Assembly (NCBI RefSeq): GCF_000143415.4 | Contig: NW_003314263.1 | Location: 2,183,514-2,238,518, forward strand | DNA length: 55,005 nucleotides | Reading direction: 5' to 3' | Source of the DNA: Selaginella moellendorffii | Lineage: Eukaryota; Streptophyta; Lycopodiopsida; Selaginellales; Selaginellaceae | Shown: piece by piece, positions 47,365 to 55,005 of the stretch | How the letters are laid out: every line of letters begins with the position of its first letter | How positions within the stretch are numbered: the first letter of the stretch is position 1 | The notes under the pieces: generated by a model | The model's input: only the letters and a program-made list of their open reading frames with translations | Database searches by the model: none | What the model was told of the DNA's origin: nothing | Translations under genes and position numbers: made by a program

Positions 47365-48244
47365 CTTCTTGGGACATACAACTACTTTGTGATTAGGATC
47401 AGCACAGTAGAGGCAAAGATTCTGAGATACTCAACATTGCTTCTCAACAAGACTCAGCTTCCCTCTGATGAGTTGGGGAGTACCAGACATATCCATCAGG
47501 ACTAGAGCAGTAGGTTCAGAAGTATGCCCCGAAGACACAAGCTGGGATTCTTGAGTCTGGGATAGGAAAATGGTGGCACAGTGACTTTCCTGACAATGTT
47601 CAAAGAGACGATTGTCAAATCAAATAGCTTTGTTGATGGCGTCCGACAGGTCTGTGGGATCCTCCATGGTGAGCAACAAATCCTTGACACCGTTGTTGAG
47701 GCCGAAATAAAATTGATCAATTAGGGCCCACTCATCCCACTAAGTGTCCAAGGCAAGGAGTTGGAACTCCACAGCATAGATCGAAGCAGGACGAGACCCC
47801 TGAGAGAGATGTCTCATCTTTGTGGTGGCAGCCCGAACCCGATCCGTCTCACCAAAACATGCTTCAAGATTCTCTTTGAACAATTGAAGATTCATCAGCT
47901 CCGGAACCACGACCCCTTTCATGCTCTTCTCTAGGTGAGGAGAAAACAATGACAAAGTTGCACGTCCCGATTGCACCGATTTGAGACTCGGGAATGGGGT
48001 ACTGCCAATGTTAAAGTGCGAAGATCAGCTCCATCTGGTTCAGAAATCTACGAAGCTTTGAAGGCTTACCTGAGAACTTCTCCGGGAAACTCACCTTCGG
48101 TTCAGAAATTCTGCTTGATCCTTGAGCCAAAAGTGAAGCAAGCTTCTATTACATGTGAAAAAGGGTTGCCTTCAGCTCGGTATTCTCAAACTAGATTTTT
48201 GCAAGGACTTCGGCAAAGGAATCAGGATGGCTTGGAGACTCCAT
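47365..48244 (-). pseudogene. gag of the chromovirus, with zinc knuckle
   Basis: It starts at an ATG at 48244 (MESPSHPDSFAEVLAKI then a stop) and continues with KFSGKPSKLRRFLNQMELIF, the LFKENLEACFGETDRVRAAT stretch (about 47840) and ALIDQFYFGLNNGVKDLL in the next part. Near 47418-47374 it has CLYCADPNHKVVVC, a C-x2-C-x4-H-x4-C nucleic-acid-binding knuckle. Stops are scattered, and later frames shift. Confidence 0.85.
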
Positions 48245-48344
48245 CGGCAAAGAAGAAAGAAAAGGGGAAAAAAGGCAAAGGCAAAGTCAATCAAACAATC
48301 AAAACAAGCTAAAGAAAAAGCAAAAAGCATAATCTAAATCAAAC

Positions 48345-48701
48345 TGTCAAGACCCCCAACAAAATTAGGACTGGAAAATGCAAAAGACAAAGAGAAAAGT
48401 TAGTAGAGACAAAGAAGAAGTCTTAGACTGGCGTTGATTCAGATTGTGGAGAAATGGAACAAGGCTAACTTATATATACTATAGGTTGATGAAGCTCCAC
48501 CACTCTTCGATCGACGGCCTAAATATAGCTGAGGTTGAGGAGGGGCCACATCATCATCAGGAATGTGGTTTGAGAATCAGGAATCGTACGAGAAATCAAA
48601 GAGTCAAGAATAGGGAAGTGTCTCGAAAGTCAGGAATGTGTCTGCGGGTCAGGAATCTGGTGAGAGTTAGGAATGTGGCAAGAGTTAGGGGATTCCTAAC
48701 A
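48345..48701 (-). repeat. 5' LTR of the chromovirus (357 bases)
   Basis: Pairs with 34479-34839. On the sense strand it runs from tgttaggaatcccc to ggtcttgaca and is followed by gtttgatttagattatgc, which is not an obvious tRNA primer site. Confidence 0.9.
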
Positions 48702-50793
48702 TAAAGTATGGAATTGTCCATATTAGGCCATATGGCAATTAGAAAGTTTGCAAAAGGAAAGGCCCTAACAAGCTAAAGGATAAAATCCTTTAAATATTCC
48801 CAAAGACAATTCTGGGTAGGTTGGTACCTAAAAAGACAAATGTAAATGGTTCATGGGATTACGTGAAATCAAAGTGGCACAATAGAAGCGTGGTTTTGAA
48901 GTTTGTTATAAGGCGATGCTATCAAGGTTGGGGAAGTAATTCCCGTGGATTCAAAAAGATGGCTTTAAACAAAAATCAATGTTTGAGGATTTTCACACTT
49001 ATACAAATAACTATGGTATACTAGCTGGATGACTTGATAAGTGCGATTGGCAAGTCAAAGGAAATAAGGACCTAGTTGAAGGTGATGACTTCAAAAGGGT
49101 GGCTCATGGGGCCAAGCATGGGAGAGTCCATGCATGATCACAAGCTGGTCAATTAGTTTGTCAAGTGAAAGGAATTAGAAGCTCGAAAAAACTAGGTTCC
49201 TAAGCTGTGATTTGTAATGTATGTTAGATATAAATTGGTAGGAATATGATGACACTCATTTTTTAGTGGTCATGGACTCTCAATACGGAGGTTGGCTTGA
49301 GCACATTGCCAAATGGGGGATGCCCCGAAGTCGTGATTTATGGTTAAATTGCTTAATGTGAAAGTTCGGCATATCTAATTTGAAAATTTTGGTGCAAAAA
49401 GCACTAAAGATGTGGTGAATACAATAGGGACACCTAATCTCAATTGCTATAGACCTTGGTCGGAAGGGCTAACTTGGGTGCACTACCAAGTGTGGGGGGC
49501 CCCCAAGATCGTGATGTAAACAACTAAAGGGAACAACTCAAAAAACAATCTATAGAGTTCAAATATAAAGAGAAAAGGCTTATAAATAAGAGTGCACCCC
49601 TTTTTCCAATTGATTAAGGGTCTTGAGATATTTAAGGTTAAGCATCCTTGGGTTTGAATAGTACTAGGCTGGGTGACCTCTTAGAAAGTCTAAATTCAGG
49701 AACTTACACGTGGTCAACAATTGTACAATGCTAGATCTAGTGCCAGGAACAATGTTTTTAATTCAAAATAGTGATTTGAACAAATGGTATAGTGTGACTT
49801 AGTCAAGGTGACCAAGTGAAGACATATAAGGGAAATAAGCTATGACAATGCGATCGTATAGTGAGTCCAAAAAGTAATCTCTAAGAAAGACCCAAGGGAA
49901 GGTCAAAAAGTTAAATTGTGGATAGAGCTCACAATAGAAAATGCTAAAGAGATTTATTAAGGGGTAAATACCCTTTATACTTAACAAAGCAAGATCTTTA
50001 CTATAGAACTGAAAGGATATCTCAAGAATGGAGATAGTGATTTTATGTTGCTTGATGTAACAATCAAAAGATAATAGCAAAATATTAGTGGCTAAAAATG
50101 GGCCATATAAATCATTAAAAGGAATGTAAATAACAAGTTAGGTCAGGAACCACCAGATGCATGCTAACAAATTGTGAGAAAAGAAATATATTTCTAAGGA
50201 TGAATTCCCATATGCTCTAATGTGGTAAATACAAAACCTCTAAAAGATGGAGTAGCAAAGTAGCCAAATAATAAGATTATAGACAATCTTAGCACAAATT
50301 ATGGATAAATGGAACTTAGTACCTAAGGTGGCACGAAGTAAAAAAGAGGATGATGGTGCCCTTAATTGAAGGACTTCCTAGGATGGGGAAGTGGAGTTTG
50401 CACAAAATGTGCAATGTAAGGTATTGAAGACATCGAAGAAATTAACTCAAGAAGTCAATATCATAGTTCTAAAGTATGATGGTTATGTTGATGGAGGCTA
50501 GGGCTACTCTAGAATGAGTAGTAAGATTGAGATAGAGAATGTGTCTATAATAGGTTTAGTGAGAACTAAACGAACAAAGGGAAAGAACTATCATATGTGA
50601 TCTAATGAGACTTTAAGTTGAAGAGATTATGCTCCTTAGTGGATGAGAGAGGCATGGTGTGCCTTTAGTGACAAACCATTGACAAATATTGGCTTGGTGC
50701 TAAGGATGAAAATGATGATCCATGATAGGTTTACTTAATAAAATGGTTTATTATTCGATGAGGATATTAAACTTCATCTATAGATGATGGAGT
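48702..50793 (+). other. Second part of the internal region of family L copy A
   Basis: Aligns with reversed copy B internal sequence (for example 49260-49330 with about 39110-39030, and 50640-50790 with about 37900-37745). It ends atgatggagt just before the 3' LTR. A solo family T LTR is inserted at 49515-49708. No protein is visible. Confidence 0.75.
49515..49708 (+). mobile_element. Family T solo LTR (194 bases) inside family L copy A
   Basis: It begins tgtaaacaactaaaggg and ends gaacttaca, exactly the 194 bases of the other family T LTRs. Flanks are cgtga (49510-49514) and cgtgg (49709-49713). Copy B at the homologous place (about 38848) has the uninterrupted sequence, which confirms insertion. 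Decay is C to T. Confidence 0.88.
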
Positions 50794-52341
50794 TGTGAGA
50801 CACAAATCCTTAAGTCCCAAAGTGGAGCCACGTGGTAGTGGTTGAACCAAAAGCCAAATGAATGTAACATGTTTGGACTAAAAGCTCTAACTTGAAAAGT
50901 TAAGAGCAGGAGTGAAACTCCCAACGAAGTGCTTAAGGATCAAATACGAAGCAATCAATAAGAAAGCCTCTAGAAAAGGGATATAAGAGGACTAACATAT
51001 GACACATGGAAGTGTCAAGTTGGAGTCTGAGATGGACCCAAGATGAAGTTCGAGATGGACTTCAAGTTGGAGTCCGAAATGGACCTAAGATGGAGTCTGA
51101 GATGGACTCTGAGTTAAAATCTACAATGGACCCGAGTTAGCGTAAAAGTCGGAGTCTGAGATGGAGTCCGAGATAACTTGACAAGGAGTCTAGGATAGAG
51201 TCTGGCCTGGAGCCCGAGGTTGAATTCCGAAATGCAAACCAAGATTAAGACCAAGACCGAGACGGAGTCGAAGATCAAGACCGAGACCAAGACTTAGACC
51301 GAGACCGAGACCGAAACTGAGACCAAGTTTGAGTCTGAGTCTGAGTCCGAGTCCAAGGGTGAAAGCCCAAAGTGATCATCTCCCGGGTTTAGTGAGCTCC
51401 AAAAGTATAGTAAGAGGAGGACTCCAGTGGAACTAGTTTAATCAGAAAAGGCCAATGTGACCAAGGAAGGGTATACCCACGTGGTGGGTGATGATATAAT
51501 TACTAAGGAGTCCAAGGCTAGAGTGAATACAGACGGATAAGTGGGGTAACTTGGTGAAGTGTTGAAGAGCCAGCTCTAGCTCCCCTAGGAGATCGAATAG
51601 TCAATAGTCCAAATCCAAGTATGGGTGGCACTACCTACTTAGACACCTAATGTGGCTCATTAGAACCTTACTCTAGTCACATGGCTAGGGCACCTAAAAG
51701 AGGAAAGTGGGGAGAGTACCCACAAGGCTCGCATAGAGCTATAGTGTTTCAAAATATCATTTTGAAATCTTGAATTGTGGAAAGGAAGAGGAGTAATCCT
51801 CTTGCATAGTGACCAAGGGCATGGTCACGTGGTGAGGAGGTCCCAAGGGTCAATAGGACTTAGTAGTTGGGCCTTCAAGCCCTAACTCAATAGTGGTGTT
51901 GGCGAGCACTGCCATGGACAGAGTGGGACTTGGTAAGGCAATGGAGGGATATTAGGGAAGGGTGTTCCTTATATCTCTAGGCATCTTAACAATGCTAAAT
52001 TGTGGTTAAAGGATGATTATTCATGGATAGATGGCCTAGTCTTTAGGAGATAGGTCTGTGGTATAGTTGGTTTTGGACTACTAATGAGATGAAGGTGAAT
52101 AGACATAGCTTTAGTGTAACAGGTTGATATATCAATGGTACCTTTGGAGTGTCGATCATAGGATCAGACACATGGAGCACTAAAACCAAGTGCAAAGGTT
52201 GAGTGGTATATATACTATTCTTGAGACTAGCATGTTCCTAAGTTGAGAATAAGACTTATAGAGGTTGTGAGTGAGACTCTTTGAAATAGTCAAAGGTGTG
52301 GTTAAGTGACTAAAGTAGAATGAAAAATTTAATCACTTACA
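50794..52341 (+). repeat. 3' LTR of family L copy A
   Basis: Begins tgtgagacacaaatcc, carries the minisatellite at about 51020-51355 and ends aatcacttaca. It is shorter (1548 bases) than the copy B LTRs because of internal deletions. Confidence 0.88.
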
Positions 52342-52346
52342 TCAAT

Positions 52347-53172
52347 AAGATAAATAGAAAAGAATCAAAAGATCTGAAGAATTAAAAGATCTTCATCAAT
52401 TTTCTCCTTAATAAGCAATAGCATCATACTAAGAGGAGCTCAAGTGATGGCAACCTTGGTCAATCAAGAGACACTCTTTCTCTCCAATTGAAGCTATAAT
52501 CCTTAAGAACCACTTGTAGGTTTATATTAGATGTAGAGGTGGTGTGCCCAAAGCTAGCTTACTTTAAAGTAAATAATGCATTCTTCTCAATGATATTTTA
52601 CAGATTGCCTTATACAATGCAATATAATGGTAGAGATATGTAAACTATTTTCTTAGATTTTTAGTTCAATATAGATGTATAGTTAATATATATTAAATCT
52701 TGAATCTAGTGTATATGTTACATGATGAAAAATCATAACTTACAATCTAAATAATATTTGGAAGTTATATCCAAAAATTCTAAATTAATAGAGAAATAAG
52801 GTCAAATTTTATTTAACTTTAATGGACCTTCCATTAGGCCATTTGTTTTCCTACAAATGCTTAATGCTAGAAGTTTTCAATTACAATAAGTATATATTGT
52901 ATATACTTAACTTAATATATTTTATAATTTATATAATTTAATAGTCTATAAATTATGGTAATTTTCTGTGTATATAATATAAACAAAATATTATGACTAT
53001 ATTATATTGGATTATATTTGATTAAGTTATCTTTTATAAAAAATAAAAAATACTCTTAGCAAGAAAACTATATTAGTAAAATATAATTAATAATTTTATT
53101 ATTTAAGATTATTTTAATTATTAAGAGGTAAATATATAATTATAAATACAATAGTTTCTTGAAACAATTTCA

Positions 53173-53176
<4 letters not shown>
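52347..53176. other. AT-rich upstream flank of the lectin gene
   Basis: Very AT-rich sequence without a gene or a recognisable repeat. It probably contains distal promoter sequence of the gene at 53297. Confidence 0.4.

Positions 53177-53254
<78 letters not shown>
53177..53254. repeat. Compound microsatellite (TA)22(GA)17
   Basis: The TA run covers 53177-53220 and passes directly into a GA run at 53221-53254. It ends 42 bases before the start codon of the lectin gene, so it lies in its core promoter or 5' UTR. TATA-like sequence (tatataatttatatag) follows at 53262-53277. Confidence 0.95.
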
Positions 53255-53256
<2 letters not shown>

Positions 53257-53296
53257 ATACATATATAATTTATATAGATTGCTTTAATTATAAGAT

Positions 53297-54154
53297 ATGA
53301 TTACTACTACAGATGAGTATCATGTATATTTTGCATATCAAGGAGCTCTAACAGCAATGAATATAGATCCTGTTATTATTGTTAGTGCTCTTATAAATTT
53401 CATTGCAATTTCACTTCCTTCAGGAGGACACACACTAATAGATTCTATGCCAACAATGGCCTTTACTATAGAAGGGAGGGATTTAACAATTGATTTAAGT
53501 GTTTTTATATTTTCAAATGTTTTAAATTGTGGTGCTGATTCTCAAGGAACACAATTAGTTGAAAATGATAGAGTACTGGATGTACTTACAAGAGCTAGTA
53601 GAGAAATTATCCCGATTATTTTAAGCAATAGAGCAGCACATTTTCTAACAGTTATTTTTGATCCAGAGGTTGGAATATTTGGTTTATTATATAGTATAAG
53701 AGGTTATTTCCCAAATTCTCCATCTAGTACTACACTATTAACAAAAGTTTCTTACTCCTGTAACCCATTGAATACTAGACTTATAAGTGGGTATAAGGAC
53801 ATGTCATTGGCAACATTAAAAATTGGACAAGAATTAATTGATTATTCAAAACTTTTTACAATAATTATGCAATATGATTGTAATGTTGTATTTTATATTG
53901 CTACTAATGCTTTTTGGAGTACAAAAACATATGGGAAAAGTTTTGATTGTAACTTGAGAATGCAAGAAGATGGAAATCTTGTTTTATATGGAGCTTTTGA
54001 TATAAATAATTACTGGTCAAGTGGAAGTTATTGTAGAAGCTATAATTGTGTTATGCTATCAATATTTCATGTTCAAAAGGATTGTAATTTATTAGTTTCT
54101 AAGGATGGAATTCCAAATAAAACAACGTGGCAAAGTGGTTTAAGTTGTACATAA
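53297..54154 (+). CDS. Two-part protein: unrecognised N-terminal region plus GNA-type lectin domain, 285 residues
   Basis: Single exon starting MITTTDEYHVYFAYQG. Residues 1 to about 145 form a mixed hydrophobic/polar region (SALINFIAISLPSGG, RASREIIPIILSNRAAHFL) that I do not recognise. Residues about 160-285 are a monocot-mannose-binding (GNA, bulb-type) lectin domain. They carry two complete QxDxNxVxY-type sugar sites, Q192-Y200 (QYDCNVVFY) and Q223-Y231 (QEDGNLVLY), and a third at 260-268 (QKDCNLLVS) whose Tyr is Ser. WSTK/WSSG turns and paired Cys fit the fold. No signal peptide is obvious, so a nucleocytoplasmic lectin is likely. A paralogue ends at 163 in the same orientation. The gene is AT-rich, unlike the island genes, and the intron-free structure is notable. 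A defence or sugar-sensing role is inference. Confidence 0.8.
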   Translation: MITTTDEYHVYFAYQGALTAMNIDPVIIVSALINFIAISLPSGGHTLIDSMPTMAFTIEGRDLTIDLSVFIFSNVLNCGADSQGTQLVENDRVLDVLTRASREIIPIILSNRAAHFLTVIFDPEVGIFGLLYSIRGYFPNSPSSTTLLTKVSYSCNPLNTRLISGYKDMSLATLKIGQELIDYSKLFTIIMQYDCNVVFYIATNAFWSTKTYGKSFDCNLRMQEDGNLVLYGAFDINNYWSSGSYCRSYNCVMLSIFHVQKDCNLLVSKDGIPNKTTWQSGLSCT

Positions 54155-55005
54155 TAAAGTTTTTATTATAAATAAAGTCTAGTATTTTAAATAATTTTGT
54201 CTAGACTGATTCATGTCTGATTAAATTTTCATTATTTGATATAATAATGCCGCTAAGCACATTAAAACGTTGATATTGTCAATGAATATTATTAGTTTCA
54301 TTTTATGTTTAGATAAAAAAATTTGAGCAATAATTAAATATATAAAACTTATAATTGAAAATGAAAATAAATAGAAATATGTTGTACTTTGCCCTTATTA
54401 TTGTTATTATATTACTATATAAATAAGTTGTATTGTATGCTCTTACTATGTTATTATATTACTCTACTAAACTTAGATAGTATCTTAAATGGACATCCAT
54501 AAGTTGGTTTAAATGCCAATCACTACATATTTTTTTAAATCTTCTTAAGTATAATTTATCTAGTTAAAATATAAACATATAAAATGAATTATTTTTCTCT
54601 AAATATTTTCTATAATATCATATATATATATATATTTTTTTTTTATATATTTTTATATATTATATATAAAAAAACACACACACATAAGGCTATATATATT
54701 TCTTTTAAAAATAATCAATTCCAAAATTAGTAGTTATATTTATATTGTAATATTTCTTTATTTATTTCTATTTTTTAGGATAATGTCTTTATCTAGTAAA
54801 CACTTGATGATGGTTTAGTAGAAGGCTTCTAGAGGGTCTTATGATATAGTTTATATGATAATTTTTTTAGTGTAAATAAGTTCTTTTTAAATTATAGATT
54901 TATATTGTAATAAATTTTCAAAGTTATATTAATTTTTAAATAATTTACCATTTAGAGTTTTGGAAATTAATAATAAATTGCTACATGTTGCATGTAGCAA
55001 TACTG
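54155..55005. other. 3' flank of the lectin gene, AT-rich
   Basis: Contains an AATAAA signal at about 54170 and TA/CA simple repeats near 54617-54685 (atatata, acacacac). No gene is supported to the window end. Confidence 0.45.

Larger units (their letters stand above)
34479..48701 (-). mobile_element. Ty3/gypsy chromovirus, defective, with two nested insertions
   Basis: LTRs at 34479-34839 and 48345-48701 are flanked by the perfect target-site duplication taaag (34474-34478 and 48702-48706). The LTRs begin tgtcaagaccccc and end ttcctgaca or ttcctaaca on the plus strand. Minus-strand order is gag with zinc knuckle, protease, reverse transcriptase, RNase H, integrase, chromodomain, then a polypurine tract and the 3' LTR. 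This order and the chromodomain place it in the chromovirus branch of Ty3/gypsy. All domains carry stops or shifts. Without the insertions at 35973-43527 and 44120-45249 the element would be about 5.5 kb. Confidence 0.93.
32436..52341 (+). mobile_element. Family L copy A, LARD-like LTR element split by a chromovirus
   Basis: The outer limits are fixed by tgtgaaacac at 32436, cacttaca ending at 52341, and a perfect target-site duplication tcaat at 32431-32435 and 52342-52346. The element's own sequence is 32436-34478 plus 48702-52341; the rest is the chromovirus nest. The internal parts align in order with the internal region of copy B (for example 33737-34060 with about 40520-40180 reversed, and 48710-49510 with about 39780-38840 reversed). 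No protein of retroviral type is recognisable in any frame. C to T and G to A changes are frequent, so this copy is older than copy B. Confidence 0.9.

Noticed and set aside
53297-53740. N-terminal region of the lectin protein as a known enzymatic or toxin domain
   Set aside because: No diagnostic motif that I could identify; left as unrecognised rather than named.

Overview
The window looks like nuclear DNA of a seed-free vascular plant, most likely a Selaginella-type lycophyte. This rests on plant-specific families (P-class PPR, WEB/DUF827 coiled coil, type-II serine carboxypeptidase-like, GNA-type lectin), on very short introns (about 53-110 bases in most genes, two with GC-AG ends), and on a compact GC-rich gene island set in AT-rich retrotransposon sequence. 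The species call is inference; the gene families are read directly.

Gene island, about 5.4-22.7 kb. A three-exon minus-strand gene for an unrecognised nuclear-looking protein (6414-5648) is followed by a degenerate Ty3/gypsy segment in tandem duplication (7005-9148) and by a truncated, inverted copy of the first gene (10366-10990). Five genes then run head to tail on the plus strand: a WEB-family coiled-coil protein (11659-13429), a 958-residue PPR protein (13567-16443), an unrecognised 150-residue protein in five exons (16534-17418), a secreted serine carboxypeptidase-like enzyme in ten exons (18722-21535), and a mitochondrial adrenodoxin-type [2Fe-2S] ferredoxin in seven exons (21763-22664). 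No shared pathway is evident.

Retrotransposon region, about 23.0-52.4 kb. Nested insertions can be resolved from LTR ends and target-site duplications (TSDs). Three families dominate. Family L is a large non-autonomous, LARD-like element with LTRs near 1.77-1.80 kb, a roughly 4 kb internal region without recognisable protein, and a 11/12-base minisatellite in each LTR. Family T is a TRIM-like miniature element with 194-base LTRs, a 205-base internal region and a perfect initiator-Met tRNA primer site. The third is a Ty3/gypsy chromovirus with 357-361-base LTRs. The stack is: family L copy A (32436-52341, TSD tcaat), containing the chromovirus (34479-48701, TSD taaag), which contains family L copy B (35973-43527, TSD tagaa/cagaa) and a solo LTR of a third family (44120-45249, TSD ctagg). 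A solo family T LTR (49515-49708) also sits in copy A. To the left, a family L solo LTR (24842-26612, TSD taggg) interrupts a family T element (24474-26769, TSD taaaa), and a trimeric-LTR family T element (27638-28629, TSD gtatg) sits inside an older family T copy.

Window edges. A plus-strand single-exon gene at 53297-54154 encodes an unrecognised N-terminal region joined to a GNA-type lectin domain. The first 163 bases of the window are the 3' end of a close paralogue in the same orientation, so the whole region lies between two members of a lectin gene family. AT-rich stretches at 0.2-5.3 kb, 23-24.5 kb, 26.8-27.4 kb, 28.8-32.4 kb and 52.3-53.2 kb hold only eroded repeats or nothing recognisable.
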